A stretch of 64,000 bases of DNA from Bryobacterales bacterium (GTDB taxonomy: Bacteria > Acidobacteriota > Terriglobia > Bryobacterales > UBA6623). The stretch is from positions 1 to 64,000 of the forward strand of contig JAPPMC010000134.1 in NCBI GenBank assembly GCA_028819235.1. Direction: 5' to 3'. Below, piece by piece: positions 8,139 through 17,700 of the stretch. Positions within the stretch are counted from its first letter, which is position 1. Each line of letters starts with the position of its first letter. Made by a program: the position numbers and the translations under genes. The notes under the pieces were generated by a model, which saw only the letters and a list, made by a program, of their open reading frames with translations, ran no database searches and had not been told where the DNA came from.

Positions 8139-10380
8139 AGTCAGCGAAGCCGTCGCAATCGAGCACGGCATGACTTCGGAGGAGTACGGGCGGCTCACGG
8201 AAGGCCTTGGACGCACGCCGACCATCACCGAACTCGGCATCGTCAGCGTCATGTGGAGCGAGCACTGCTCCTACAAGAGTTCCCGCCTCCACCTCAAGAA
8301 GCTTCCCACCACCGGCGAGCGCATCTTGGTGGGCCCGGGAGAGAATGCGGGAATCGTGGACATCGGGGGCGGGTGGGCTGCCGCCTTCAAGATCGAGTCC
8401 CACAACCATCCCAGCTACATCGAACCGTTCCAAGGCGCGGCTACGGGGGTTGGCGGAATCCTCAGGGACATCTTCACCATGGGCGCGCGACCGATCGCCG
8501 TTCTCGACGCCCTGCGCTTCGGGCCCCCGGACGATCCGCTGCATGGCCCGCGCAACCGGCGCATCATCCAGGGAGTGGTCGAGGGGATTGCCCATTACGG
8601 CAATTGCATCGGCGTGCCGACGATTGGTGGCGAGTGCGTCTTCGCGCCCTGCTTCAGCGCGAACCCGCTGGTCAACGTGTTCGCGTTGGGCGTCTTTCGA
8701 AAGGACGCGATCTTTCTGGGGTTGGCCAAGGGGGTCGGCAACCCTGTAATCTACGTCGGCGCGAAGACCGGCAAAGACGGGATCAAGGGAGCCTCGATGG
8801 CGTCTGAGGAGTTCAGCGAGGACTCCGAGGCAAAGCGGCCGAACGTCCAGGTCGGGGACCCTTTCTTGGAGAAGCTGCTGCTGGAGGCTTGCCTCGAGGC
8901 CATGCGGACTGGGGCAATTCTGGGCATCCAGGACATGGGCGCGGCCGGACTGACCTGCTCGACAGCGGAGATGGGAGGACGGGGCGGCGTAGGGATCGAG
9001 ATCGACTTGGACCTCGTCCCGCAGCGCGAAGAGGGGATGACGCCCTACGAGATCATGCTGTCCGAGTCTCAGGAGCGCATGCTTCTCGTTGCCGAGCGCG
9101 GGCGAGAGCATGAGGTCCTAGAGGTCTTCCGGAAGTGGGGCTTGGATGCCGTCGAGATCGGGTCGGTCACATCCGACCGGATGCTGCGCGTCCGACACCA
9201 AGGGGATGTGGTGGCCGAGCTTGACACCGTTTTCCTTAGCGAAGACGCGCCGCTCTACGACCGGCCGTGCAGCACTCCCCGCAGGACAGCCCCCTTGGCC
9301 GGGCCCAGTCTGCCGGAGCGGACCGGTCGCCAGATCAAGGCAGACCTGCAGCGCCTGCTATGTTCGCCTGACCTGAGCTCGAAGCGCTGGATCTGGGAAC
9401 AGTACGACCACCAGGTGCGGACCAACACCACCGCGGGCCCGGGAAGCGATGCCGCCGTGGTCCGCATCAAGGAGGCAGGCGTATCGCTTGCGATGTCCCT
9501 GGACGGCAATTCCCGCTACTGCGGACTGGATCCGCGACTCGGGGCGCAGCTGATCGTGGCCGAGTGTTGCCGCAATCTCAGCACTGTCGGGGCCAAGCCC
9601 ATCGCTACCACCAACAATCTCAACTTCGGGAACCCGGAGAGGCCCGAAATCATGGCCCAGTTGGTAGAGTCGGTAGAGGGCATGGCGGCGGCTTGCCGAC
9701 ACTTCGGCGCACCTGTTACCGGTGGCAACGTGAGCCTCTACAACGAGACCCTCGGCGAGGGTGTCGACCCGTCGCCGGTGGTGGGTATTGTCGGGATCTT
9801 GGATCACACGCGCCGTCCGCCAGGGCCGTGCTTCAACAGGGCAGGCGACTGCGTTTTCCTGCTGGGCGGATTGCTGCCAGGCGCGCGGGACGACTTGGAG
9901 TGCAGGTTCGGGTCATCTCAGTTCGCCGTTTCCATCCTTGGCCAGAGTTGGGGCCTACCTCCGGTAGTGGACCTAGCCTACGAGTCCGCCGTACACGAGG
10001 CAGTCCGCGAGATCGTCCGCCGGGGCTTGGCCCGCTCGTCGCACGACGTCGGCACCGGTGGCTTGGCCGTCGCGCTCGCCGAGTGCTGCTTCGGAGATCC
10101 GCTAGTGGGTGCCGAGATCACGCTGGAAACTGAAGTGCCGGGCGTGGTAGCCCTTTTTCATGAGGCACCTTCGCGCGTACTGCTGTCGGTCCCGCGGGAG
10201 CGAGCCGGCGAAGTGGAGGCTGTAGCCCGCGCCTCCGGCATAGCGGCGCCACGGATAGGGCACACCGGAGGGCGCCATCTGGCCATTCGGGTGGACGGCG
10301 GACTTGGCTTCCAGGCCTCCGTGGAACGTCTGCATGCCATGTGGGACAGTTCGTTCGAGTCTTCCTTGGACGTGCAATGA
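8128..10380 (+). CDS. purL: Phosphoribosylformylglycinamidine synthase subunit PurL
   Basis: Synthetase subunit of FGAM synthase, cytoplasmic, converting FGAR to FGAM with ATP and PurQ-derived ammonia. At 750 residues it is the small PurL type that works with separate PurQ and PurS. It shows the hallmark [12 protein letters not shown] near residue 45, [23 protein letters not shown] (ATP/metal site) and the second half-repeat with [14 protein letters not shown] and [12 protein letters not shown] place the start at ATG 8128 rather than the upstream TTG at 8104, since the ATG begins a normal PurL N-terminus and overlaps the purQ stop. Its own stop overlaps the purF start as ATGA. Confidence 0.97.
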   Translation: MLPEVSEAVAIEHGMTSEEYGRLTEGLGRTPTITELGIVSVMWSEHCSYKSSRLHLKKLPTTGERILVGPGENAGIVDIGGGWAAAFKIESHNHPSYIEPFQGAATGVGGILRDIFTMGARPIAVLDALRFGPPDDPLHGPRNRRIIQGVVEGIAHYGNCIGVPTIGGECVFAPCFSANPLVNVFALGVFRKDAIFLGLAKGVGNPVIYVGAKTGKDGIKGASMASEEFSEDSEAKRPNVQVGDPFLEKLLLEACLEAMRTGAILGIQDMGAAGLTCSTAEMGGRGGVGIEIDLDLVPQREEGMTPYEIMLSESQERMLLVAERGREHEVLEVFRKWGLDAVEIGSVTSDRMLRVRHQGDVVAELDTVFLSEDAPLYDRPCSTPRRTAPLAGPSLPERTGRQIKADLQRLLCSPDLSSKRWIWEQYDHQVRTNTTAGPGSDAAVVRIKEAGVSLAMSLDGNSRYCGLDPRLGAQLIVAECCRNLSTVGAKPIATTNNLNFGNPERPEIMAQLVESVEGMAAACRHFGAPVTGGNVSLYNETLGEGVDPSPVVGIVGILDHTRRPPGPCFNRAGDCVFLLGGLLPGARDDLECRFGSSQFAVSILGQSWGLPPVVDLAYESAVHEAVREIVRRGLARSSHDVGTGGLAVALAECCFGDPLVGAEITLETEVPGVVALFHEAPSRVLLSVPRERAGEVEAVARASGIAAPRIGHTGGRHLAIRVDGGLGFQASVERLHAMWDSSFESSLDVQ

Positions 10381-11882
10381 AGCCGCTCCGAGATCTGCCG
10401 TCCCCACCGTCCGCCAAGGTCGACCCGCACGACGGCTTCCGGGAGGAGTGCGGGGTCTGCGCGATCTTCGGCCACCCCGAAGCGGCGAACCTCGCCTACT
10501 TGGGGCTCTACGCGCTGCAGCATCGCGGTCAGGAAAGTGCAGGGATCTGTTCCAGTGACGGCCACACCGTCCATACCCGCAAGGGTCTCGGGCTTGTCGG
10601 CGAGGTCTTCGGCGAGCGCGAGCTGCGCGAGCTGCGCGGGCACATGGCCATCGGACACACGCGCTATTCCACGGCGGGAGACATCGGCGCGCGGAACGTG
10701 CAGCCGTTCTGCGTCGAGTGCAACAAGGGCGTCTTGGCCATCGCGCACAACGGCAACCTCACGAACGGCTTCGCGATGCGCCAGGAGATCGGTCGGCTGG
10801 GCTCGATCTTCCAGGGCACCAGCGACACGGAAGTGATCCCGCACCTAATTGCCCGCTCGAGGGAGCCTGATCTGCTTCATGCCCTCCGCGAGTCTCTGTT
10901 GCGCCTGGAGGGCGCGTACTCGCTGGCACTGCTGAGCAAGGACAGCATCATCGTTGCCCGCGACAAGCGCGGCTTCCGCCCGCTGGCCCACGGCACGATG
11001 CTCCACAAGGGCAGGCAGGTCCACGTTTTTGCTTCGGAGACGTGCGCGTTCGACCTGATCGGCGCCAAGTACGTCGACGACGTAGACCCTGGCGAGATGG
11101 TCATCGTGTCCGACGAGGGGGTATTGCGCCAGCGCTTCGTCACCGCAGCCGAGCGGCTCTCCCAGTGTGCGTTCGAGCACGTGTACTTTTCGCGGCCGGA
11201 CTCGATGGTCTTCGGTCGGTCCGTTCACAAGTCCCGCGAGAACCTCGGGCGGTTCTTGGCGCGCGAATGCCCGGTGGCCGCCGACTGCGTGGTGCCGGTC
11301 CCGGACTCGGGAAACGCGGCGGCCCTAGGCTTCGCCCAGGAATCGGGCCTGCCGTTCACTCTGGGTCTGATCCGCAATCACTACGTGGGACGCACGTTCA
11401 TCGAGCCCAAGCAGTCCATTCGCAATTTCGGGGTGAAGCTGAAGCTGAACCCGGTGAATGACCTCGTCCGGGGACGGCGGGTAGTCCTCGTCGACGACTC
11501 GTTGGTTCGTGGCACGACGAGCCGCAAGATTGTCACGATCATGCGCGACGCTGGGGCAACGGAGGTTCACCTTCGGATCTCATGCCCACCGACCATAGCG
11601 TCTTGCTACTACGGGGTTGACACGCCGGATCGGAACGACCTGATCGCCAATCGCATGTCTGTGGAGGAGATCCGCCGGCACACGGGCGCCGACTCGCTCG
11701 GTTACCTTTCCCTAAGGGGACTCAAGCGGGCCGTGGCTGACTCGAACGGCCAATACTGCTACTCGTGCTACACGGGCAATTACCCGACCGACGTCGTCGG
11801 AGTGGACCAGCTGATAGCGGACTATCGCACCAAAAACGCTGCGGACGAAGCGATCGCGCTGGCCTTGCGCCGCGACGTCTAG
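10377..11882 (+). CDS. purF: Amidophosphoribosyltransferase
   Basis: Glutamine PRPP amidotransferase, the first committed step of purine synthesis. The ATG at 10377 overlaps the purL stop (ATGA), giving 501 residues. A propeptide of 24 residues precedes the catalytic Cys25 ([10 protein letters not shown]), as in Bacillus-type enzymes that mature by cleavage. The N-terminal Ntn glutaminase domain has GHTRYST and AHNGNLTN; the C-terminal phosphoribosyltransferase domain has the PRPP loop [14 protein letters not shown]. Cysteines in ISCPP and in [10 protein letters not shown] match the positions that bind a 4Fe-4S cluster in the Bacillus enzyme. Last gene of the purQLF operon. Confidence 0.97.
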   Translation: MKPLRDLPSPPSAKVDPHDGFREECGVCAIFGHPEAANLAYLGLYALQHRGQESAGICSSDGHTVHTRKGLGLVGEVFGERELRELRGHMAIGHTRYSTAGDIGARNVQPFCVECNKGVLAIAHNGNLTNGFAMRQEIGRLGSIFQGTSDTEVIPHLIARSREPDLLHALRESLLRLEGAYSLALLSKDSIIVARDKRGFRPLAHGTMLHKGRQVHVFASETCAFDLIGAKYVDDVDPGEMVIVSDEGVLRQRFVTAAERLSQCAFEHVYFSRPDSMVFGRSVHKSRENLGRFLARECPVAADCVVPVPDSGNAAALGFAQESGLPFTLGLIRNHYVGRTFIEPKQSIRNFGVKLKLNPVNDLVRGRRVVLVDDSLVRGTTSRKIVTIMRDAGATEVHLRISCPPTIASCYYGVDTPDRNDLIANRMSVEEIRRHTGADSLGYLSLRGLKRAVADSNGQYCYSCYTGNYPTDVVGVDQLIADYRTKNAADEAIALALRRDV

Positions 11883-12200
11883 CCCGCCGACCCGCGCCGC
11901 AGCCGCACTGCGTGCTGGGCCAGCACCGCGAATTCTAGGTGAGCCGAGACTCCTCGGTCCAAGCCGTGGTGGGTCGGAAGAAGGCCGCGCGCAGGATCGA
12001 CTCTTGTTCCTGGGCGCTCTGCTTGGGAGCCAAGCAACAGACTGCTGTCACATTGACCTGACGTTCGAATCCGTGAGCGAACGGCGATACCCGCAGACTG
12101 GGCGTACTGCCGCGCTTCTCCGCCACTTTCCCTTCCAGGCGGCGCATGCGGATGCGCGGCCGTGCGGCGAGGGCATGTGGTGTCGGCGACTTGCCCGGAC
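11883..12200. other. Intergenic region after purF, no gene recognised
   Basis: About 320 bases. A small GTGCTG/CAGCAC stem-loop lies at 11912-11926 without a T-tract; otherwise nothing is recognised before the promoter of the desaturase gene. Confidence 0.45.
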
Positions 12201-12228
12201 TTGCGTCTCGGTCGCGGGCCCTTATACT
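12201..12228 (+). promoter_or_regulatory. Promoter of the desaturase cluster
   Basis: TTGCGT (12201-12206) and TATACT (12223-12228) are 16 bases apart, a good sigma70-type match. The 11-base word CCCTTATACTG around the -10 recurs upstream of the EF-G gene at the right end of the window. Transcription from here would include a short open reading frame before the desaturase. Confidence 0.6.
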
Positions 12229-12261
12229 GAGACCCGCTTGTCGGGGATAGCAGGAGGACCC

Positions 12262-12306
12262 GTGATCAACGGAGCGATCCAGCACTCTCGCAGGAGTCCA
12301 CTCTAG
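12262..12306 (+). CDS. Possible 14-residue leader peptide
   Basis: GTG ATC AAC GGA begins a 14-codon frame (MINGAIQHSRRSPL, TAG stop at 12304-12306) preceded by AGGAGG five to six bases upstream, the strongest Shine-Dalgarno match nearby. It lies between the promoter and the desaturase ATG at 12321, whose own site (GGAAGG) begins right at the leader stop, so translation of the two could be coupled. The peptide has no run of a single amino acid that would point to classical attenuation. It may be a regulatory leader or a chance frame. Confidence 0.4.
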   Translation: MINGAIQHSRRSPL

Positions 12307-12320
12307 GAAGGCGTTCCCGA

Positions 12321-13229
12321 ATGAGGCCAGCTGCGGAAACGCCACTTCGAGACGCATTCGCGCAGGATGCGCGGCCTTTAAGATCGAGCACTAGGGTCTG
12401 GAAGCGCCGCCGTCTTTACAGGTTCAGCAGGTTCGTGACCTGTGCCGTTGTGGCGGCAAGCCTGGGCGGGCTGTTTTTTGAGCCGGCGGGCCCGTGGCAA
12501 TACACGGCAGATATTCTCGTTCGGTCCTACTTGGCGTTCTTGGGCACCGTTATGGCTCACGAGGCCGTGCATGGCTTGATGGGAAGGACACCACGGTCCA
12601 ATCTCTGGTGGGGACGCTTGGCTTTGGTCCCGTGCATGGTGCCATTCACCAACTTCCGGAAGACCCACTTGCTGCACCACCGGCACACAAACGAGGCGGG
12701 ACGCGACCCGGACCACTTCATCACTCCACGCGAAGGTCGCGAATGGGAGATCCCGCTCCGGGCGGTGGCAATGCCGCACCATTGGCTCCTTTGGCTGCGC
12801 AGGCGCCAGACCATAGACGCCGCCCACGTTCGCGAACTGTTACTCAACTACGCGGGCATCGCCCTGATCTATCTTCCGATCCTCGCCGTGGTTGGTCCGA
12901 AAAGACTCGCCTTCGGAATGATCCCCCTGCTCGTGATCGTTTCGCTCCTGCTCTGGTATCCGTTTGCCTTCAAGACGCACGAGGGGTTCTCTACGGGCAA
13001 CGCCAATTCCCGGTCCCACAACTACTACGGCCGACTGATGTATTGGTTCTCGTTCGGATTGTCGATGCACAGGACGCATCACATGCGCCCCTACCTGGGC
13101 TGGATCGAGCTGCTTCAGTTTGTCGAGCCGGCCCCGAGCGTGGCTGGCAGGCTGATTCCGATGCGCGACATCCAGATCGACGAAGCGTTGCCGATGCCCG
13201 ATGCCCAACCACCATCTCACCACGCTTGA
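12321..13229 (+). CDS. Membrane fatty acid desaturase / hydroxylase family protein
   Basis: A 302-residue integral membrane diiron enzyme. Three histidine boxes are visible: HEAVH (residues 80-84), HLLHHRH (116-122) and HRTHH (250-254), plus an extra His in NSRSHNYYG before the third box. Hydrophobic segments lie near residues 40-55, 65-85, 180-195 and 198-215. These features place it with the fatty acid desaturases and carotenoid hydroxylases; which lipid it oxidises cannot be read from sequence. It overlaps the next gene by 29 bases, and the following gene overlaps a third, so it belongs to a three-gene unit with an acyltransferase and a GH3-like ligase. That setting favours an acyl-chain substrate. 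Confidence 0.88.
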   Translation: MRPAAETPLRDAFAQDARPLRSSTRVWKRRRLYRFSRFVTCAVVAASLGGLFFEPAGPWQYTADILVRSYLAFLGTVMAHEAVHGLMGRTPRSNLWWGRLALVPCMVPFTNFRKTHLLHHRHTNEAGRDPDHFITPREGREWEIPLRAVAMPHHWLLWLRRRQTIDAAHVRELLLNYAGIALIYLPILAVVGPKRLAFGMIPLLVIVSLLLWYPFAFKTHEGFSTGNANSRSHNYYGRLMYWFSFGLSMHRTHHMRPYLGWIELLQFVEPAPSVAGRLIPMRDIQIDEALPMPDAQPPSHHA

Positions 13230-14430
13230 CTTAGTCTGCGTGCTGATGGACACGGATGTCCGGCCGCTAGATTTCGCCCTGCTCCTCGAGTTCGACCGCA
13301 AGATCACCCCGGAGAGCCTTGCTCGTGGGGCAATCAGTGCACGCAACCGGTATCCGACGACGGGGTCCAAGGTTGTTGACGGTCGATGGGTTAGGCTTGC
13401 TGCGGAGTCCTGCCGGTCAGCGTTTCGAGCCGTTCACAGTGAGAGGGAAGCAAACCACATTGACTCTTTTCTTCGGGGTCGGTTGAATGTTGCCACGGGG
13501 CCTCCCGTCCGACAGATCTGGATGGGTGATGGCAAGGACGGCTCGGGGTGTCTTGTTACTAGGATTCATCACTGCGCAGCGGACCTGCTGAGTGCCTTGG
13601 GATGGATTCGACACCAGCTGCGCGTGGCCGCAGGCCTGGACGGTCCCTGCGCCGTCCCGATTGAATCGGGACCTCCGGCTCTGGCCCCCGCCCCGCCCGG
13701 AGCCAATCGGAACCCAGACTGGCACCGATGCGCACCGATCTGGACCCGACCCTCGCGAGCATCCGCCGAGAGGCGCTGGACAACGTTTACGTTGGCGGAC
13801 CGAGGGCTCTCGGCCCTCACCTCCGACGGCGACGGATTCACGTACAACGATGTGCTGACAGTCGCTGTCCTGGAGACACTGCACTGGTGGAATCTCGTTC
13901 ACGACGAAGGCGAGCGGAAGGTGGGTGTCTGGTTGCCTGTGAACATCCGTAGGGAACACTTCCTTGGGTTCGGTAACGCGTCAAGCCGGATTCGCGTGCG
14001 CCGCACCTACGCAGACGGGCTCGCCTTGGCAGACAAGTGCCGCGCGGTTCGGTCCCAGATCAATGTGGCGCGGGAGCGTGGCGAGTGGGTCGTTCCGGAG
14101 CAGACGTTCCCGACCCGGGCGCTGTTTCGGTATGGGAGCCGTATCGCGCGACGCTACCTGAACCGGCCATGGGCAGACATGGGCTCAGCGTCGTTCAGCC
14201 ATGTCCAAAGGTGGCCGGGCCAGACCGATCCTGTCTTCGCGGATGTGCGGAAGGTTGCGGTGGTGGGCGCGATGCATCGGCGACATGCCCTGATGCTCGC
14301 CGCCCTCACGTTCCACGGGCAAACGCGAATGACGATCACTTATGATCCGGCGCTGCTCTGGCGACAAGATCTCGCCGCCATTGCATATCGCTACGTGCGC
14401 ACTGTCGATGCGGTGGTGCTCGGGTCCTGA
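13201..14430 (+). CDS. Condensation-superfamily acyltransferase (WS/DGAT-like)
   Basis: A 409-residue protein resembling the wax ester synthase/diacylglycerol acyltransferase and NRPS condensation fold. The catalytic HHxxxD motif is present as HHCAAD at residues 123-128, with Leu in place of the usual following Gly. The N-terminal pattern (LDxxxxxMDT...LLEFD) and the C-terminal DUF1298-like stretch (SFSHVQRWPGQTDPVFADVRKV) fit the superfamily at both ends. Such enzymes move an acyl group from CoA or a carrier protein to an alcohol or amine; the acceptor is unknown here. The start at 13201 keeps the conserved N-terminal segment and overlaps the desaturase; the stop overlaps the next start by one base (TGATG), so the genes are coupled. 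Confidence 0.8.
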   Translation: MPNHHLTTLDLVCVLMDTDVRPLDFALLLEFDRKITPESLARGAISARNRYPTTGSKVVDGRWVRLAAESCRSAFRAVHSEREANHIDSFLRGRLNVATGPPVRQIWMGDGKDGSGCLVTRIHHCAADLLSALGWIRHQLRVAAGLDGPCAVPIESGPPALAPAPPGANRNPDWHRCAPIWTRPSRASAERRWTTFTLADRGLSALTSDGDGFTYNDVLTVAVLETLHWWNLVHDEGERKVGVWLPVNIRREHFLGFGNASSRIRVRRTYADGLALADKCRAVRSQINVARERGEWVVPEQTFPTRALFRYGSRIARRYLNRPWADMGSASFSHVQRWPGQTDPVFADVRKVAVVGAMHRRHALMLAALTFHGQTRMTITYDPALLWRQDLAAIAYRYVRTVDAVVLGS

Positions 14431-16004
14431 TGCGCGTCGCGTTCAACGACGCCCTCCGACGCCTGATTGCTGTCGTCCTGCGGGTCGGAGGTGGCCTTGC
14501 AGAGGCACTGCACCGTCTGAGAGTGCGCCACCACCATCAACATTGGTTAAGGTTGCGACGGCGGCTCTGCATTCGACCGGACACGGAGCTGACAAGTAGC
14601 GTTCCGCAGGTGAACCTCTCCTCGTCGGTCCCAGCCGGAGGATCGATTCGATTGGTCAGCACCTCTGGTACGACCTCAACGGCGAAGGTGGTCGCGTATC
14701 CGCGAGGGCGGACGGCAGTCGTTCGATGGGTATTCGTCGATTCGTTCATGCGGGCATTCAGGGCCTTCGGCATTCGACGTACGAGCATGTACGTCTTTGG
14801 CCCAGTCCGAGGTGACGACTCGTTGACCAGCCTGTTGCTTGACGAGTCTGGCCGACCTCCATACCTCGCTACTCTGCAGGCTCCATACCGCATACATGCC
14901 TGGAACCGCCTGCGACACCTGCACGATTCCTACGGAACGAACGCCGTTCGCCTCTGGGTGCTGGCGCTCTCGAATCCAGGCGTGCTCTACAGCACTAATC
15001 CGTCCACGATGTCGACGTTCTTCGATGAGCTCGAAGCCCACTGGCTTCAGTCTTCGGCACTCGTGCGTGACATCATACGGGGCAACGGCCAGGTCGATCC
15101 GTCCTTGGCTGCCTTCACGCGGAGACTCGCTTCGCGGGGATTCGTGGACCGTTTCCGGGCGATCGCCGGCAGCTCGACCTACCTGTCCATCGATCGCTGG
15201 GCACCGGCGGTGACCGCCTATTCGTGCTGGACGGGTGGATATGTCTCCCCGTTCCTGGACCGCCTCGAACAATACCTGCCGAAGACCCGATTCCTCCGGA
15301 TTCCGATGTACTCGATGTCCACCGAGACGCTCGAGACCATTCCTGACTTTCGGCTCGGGGAGGTGGCGTTCCTGCCGATGGCCCCCGGTGTCTGCTGCGA
15401 GTTCTTGGACTACAGCGCTCCCCGTGAGTCACGTTCGCTGCTGGCCCCACGGCAGCTCTCGGTCGGCGGCGTATACGAGCTCGTAGTCAGTCACAGCCAC
15501 GGCCTCCGACGGTACTGTACCGGCGACCTGTTCAGAGTTCGCGGGTTCGTCGCCAACCTGCCGGACATCCAGTTCCTGCGGCGCCGCGGCCTCACGTATT
15601 CGTTCACCGGCGAGAAGCTGACGGGCACGCAAGCCATGCTGGCGTACGACCTGCTCAGATCAGAGTTTCCGGATAAAGTCGGCGACCTACCACTGACTTG
15701 CTTTCCCTCCCGACGCCCCGCCATGAGGTTGCCGCACTATCGGATTGTCGCGGTCTATTCTGGCCGCGATGATCCCGGCCAGATTCCGGGCCTTGCGGAG
15801 CGATTCGACGGTCTGCTCTGCGAATCGAATTCGGAGTACAGAGCCAAGCGGGCAAGTGGACGGCTGGGTCCAGTACGGCAAGAAAGTGCTTCCTTGCGAG
15901 CCATGCCGACGCACCTCTCCGATCGGCTAACCCCGGGCGTGGATTCGCAATTCAAGCTGCTGCCGCTCTATCCCCGGTTATGGGAAGAGAGGAGCCGGCC
16001 TTGA
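14430..16004 (+). CDS. GH3-family acyl-adenylate-forming amido synthetase
   Basis: A 524-residue protein of the GH3 (auxin-responsive) branch of adenylate-forming enzymes. These activate a carboxylic acid with ATP and join it to an amine, usually an amino acid, without a carrier protein. Key motifs are present: the nucleotide-binding STSGTTSTAK at residues 77-86, YCTGDLFRV at about 362-370, and FLRRRGLTYSFTGEKLT at about 382-398, followed by a C-terminal domain ending in QFKLLPLYPRLWEE. Its start overlaps the acyltransferase stop. Plant GH3 enzymes conjugate hormones; bacterial members are mostly uncharacterised. In this operon a fatty or polyketide-like acid is a reasonable inferred substrate. 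Confidence 0.85.
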   Translation: MRVAFNDALRRLIAVVLRVGGGLAEALHRLRVRHHHQHWLRLRRRLCIRPDTELTSSVPQVNLSSSVPAGGSIRLVSTSGTTSTAKVVAYPRGRTAVVRWVFVDSFMRAFRAFGIRRTSMYVFGPVRGDDSLTSLLLDESGRPPYLATLQAPYRIHAWNRLRHLHDSYGTNAVRLWVLALSNPGVLYSTNPSTMSTFFDELEAHWLQSSALVRDIIRGNGQVDPSLAAFTRRLASRGFVDRFRAIAGSSTYLSIDRWAPAVTAYSCWTGGYVSPFLDRLEQYLPKTRFLRIPMYSMSTETLETIPDFRLGEVAFLPMAPGVCCEFLDYSAPRESRSLLAPRQLSVGGVYELVVSHSHGLRRYCTGDLFRVRGFVANLPDIQFLRRRGLTYSFTGEKLTGTQAMLAYDLLRSEFPDKVGDLPLTCFPSRRPAMRLPHYRIVAVYSGRDDPGQIPGLAERFDGLLCESNSEYRAKRASGRLGPVRQESASLRAMPTHLSDRLTPGVDSQFKLLPLYPRLWEERSRP

Positions 16005-16087
16005 CCCTGACCAGGCTCACCATCGCGGACCGCAGACTGACCTTGTCTCGGCATAACGGCCGGCCATGACGGCTTGGCCCCGCTCTC

Positions 16088-16723
16088 TCATCGGACCAGC
16101 ATGGTCTGAAGCTCCCGGAAGGACCGGAAGTCGCGGCTGAGCAGGAGAACTCTGCAGCCTGCGGCCGACGCTCCGCACCCGTCGGTGTCCGCACGGTCGC
16201 CTATATGCAGCAGTTGCTCCGGCATCAGTTCAAGATCGGCAAGAATGCGGCGGAACGGCTCCGGCCTGGGCTTGAGCCACCCCATTCGCTCCCCGGAGTA
16301 GACGGCGTCGAAGTGTCGTGTCAGTCCAAGACTGGCGAGCTTGTCCGCTGCTTCGAAGTCGGAGAACGCAACTTGCGCCCGGAACCGGGATCTGAGCGCC
16401 TGCAGGGCAGCATCGACACCTGTTCGGGCACCAACGGCCGCCATCGCGGGCAAGAGCCACCTCCGTTCGAGTACTAGGCGCCTCCCAATGCGAGCGTCGT
16501 CCGGCTCAATGAGCCCCTCCTCACGACGAAGCCGCTCCATGCGCCGGCGAAATCTGTGCAGGGACGCCGTCGCCTGCCAGGCCGACCGGCCATCGCCGGA
16601 CAGAGACGCAGCCAATACCGCGAGCCAGTATCGAACGGCAACCCTGCGGGCTGAATAGAGCGTGCCGTCAACGTCCCAACTCAACGCTCGGACAGCACCA
16701 GCTTCGAACGGTCGTGAAGGCAT
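16088..16723 (-). CDS. HAD-family hydrolase
   Basis: A 211-residue haloacid dehalogenase-like phosphatase. Motif I is WDVDGTLYS with Asp17 and Asp19 as nucleophile and acid/base; motif II is the Ser in AFSDFEAADK; motif III is the Lys in GWLKPRPEPF; motif IV is HIGDRADTD. A helical cap lies between motifs I and II. The ATG at 16723 is preferred because the catalytic motif follows closely; an upstream extension to 16828 would run into the divergent gene. On the minus strand a TACAGT -10-like hexamer lies about 20 bases upstream. It is divergent from the methyltransferase and convergent with the GH3 gene. The substrate is unknown. Confidence 0.85.
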   Translation of the reverse strand: MPSRPFEAGAVRALSWDVDGTLYSARRVAVRYWLAVLAASLSGDGRSAWQATASLHRFRRRMERLRREEGLIEPDDARIGRRLVLERRWLLPAMAAVGARTGVDAALQALRSRFRAQVAFSDFEAADKLASLGLTRHFDAVYSGERMGWLKPRPEPFRRILADLELMPEQLLHIGDRADTDGCGASAAGCRVLLLSRDFRSFRELQTMLVR

Positions 16724-16743
16724 TCTGGCGAAGGCCTCGATGC

Positions 16744-16750
16744 TACTGTA
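16744..16750. promoter_or_regulatory. Shared bidirectional -10 element TACTGTA
   Basis: On the plus strand TACTGT (16744-16749) is exactly six bases before the ATG at 16756. On the minus strand the same bases read TACAGTA and lie about 20 bases before the HAD hydrolase ATG. One element could therefore serve both divergent genes. This is a sequence reading; no promoter activity is known. Confidence 0.45.
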
Positions 16751-16755
16751 CCGAC

Positions 16756-17574
16756 ATGCGAGTCGTGGGCCCTCCGTCGCGCCGTTTCGATCCTGCAGGC
16801 GTTCGCAACCCATCGTCGACCGGGGCAATGGACTGGTCCGGATTCAATTCCAGCTTCGATTGGTTGGTGCGCACGAACTGGCGGGACGTGAACGCCCACG
16901 TCTCTTACCCGCTTCCAAGGCGTCTGCTGCGGCTATGGCTGGCCTTCGTCCAACAGCGGCGCAACGCCATCCTCGATTTCGAGGGCAAGCTGCGCACGTT
17001 CTGGCAGCTGAGGCTTCCACCGAACCCGAACATCGTTCAGTTTGGAGCCGAAGCAGGCTGGGAGGCGGCCCTTGTGCAGGCGCTCTATGGCAACCGGGGA
17101 AGAGCATTGCTCATCGACAGCGACCCAATGGCGTACCAACGCTTCCTCACGGCGCCCCAGCATGTCCGCGTTCGCGCTCCCAAGGGAAGTGGGCGGCGGT
17201 GGATTGACGTCTTCCGCGACCCCGCGCGGTTTGAATACTCGCGGGAGGACTTCTTCAGGATGGAACCTTCCGAGACCTTCGATGTGGGCCTGGACTGGGG
17301 CTTGATCGAGCACTTCGACGATCAGGGAAAGCAGTCCTTGATCGCTCTCTTCCGCAGGTTCCTGAAGACGGAGGGGATCCAAGTCTCGTCTTGTCCCAGG
17401 GACCGCATCTCTGTTCGATTGTTCTACGCCGCCTTCTCCGAAGAATTGAACTTTGGGTACCGCGAGCTAATGAAGCTGCACGAGCTCGCGGCACACATCC
17501 GGCGGGCCGGTTGCCACATCACGTCGCAGCACCGGCTGGCCGCCCATAACGTGGTTGCGTACCGTTTCGCATGA
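16756..17574 (+). CDS. Class I SAM-dependent methyltransferase
   Basis: A 272-residue Rossmann-fold protein. The glycine-rich SAM loop is degenerate (IVQFGAEAGWEAA), followed by the acidic residue pair in ALLIDSDPMAY and the motif FDVGLDWGLIEHFDD, which resembles methyltransferase motif II; the C-terminal half is ordinary for the family. The substrate cannot be told. I choose ATG 16756, which has a -10-like TACTGT six bases upstream and would give a leaderless message; ATG 16828 is a possible shorter start that keeps the whole fold. It is divergent from the HAD hydrolase and may belong functionally with the preceding desaturase/acyltransferase/GH3 genes, but that is a guess from position. Confidence 0.78.
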   Translation: MRVVGPPSRRFDPAGVRNPSSTGAMDWSGFNSSFDWLVRTNWRDVNAHVSYPLPRRLLRLWLAFVQQRRNAILDFEGKLRTFWQLRLPPNPNIVQFGAEAGWEAALVQALYGNRGRALLIDSDPMAYQRFLTAPQHVRVRAPKGSGRRWIDVFRDPARFEYSREDFFRMEPSETFDVGLDWGLIEHFDDQGKQSLIALFRRFLKTEGIQVSSCPRDRISVRLFYAAFSEELNFGYRELMKLHELAAHIRRAGCHITSQHRLAAHNVVAYRFA

Positions 17575-17700
17575 CCCCTCGCTCGAGCAGGCCCGTGACC
17601 TGATGCGAATCGCCGAGGTGACCGCCCCCCTTGCCATTGGTAATCCGGGCTGTGGCCAAGCCGCGTGATGACGGTTCGTCCGGACAATCCGGTCGGCATC

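Noticed and set aside
8083-9111. Minus-strand frame of 342 codons antisense to purL
   Set aside because: It mirrors the conserved purL coding frame and has no resemblance to a known protein.
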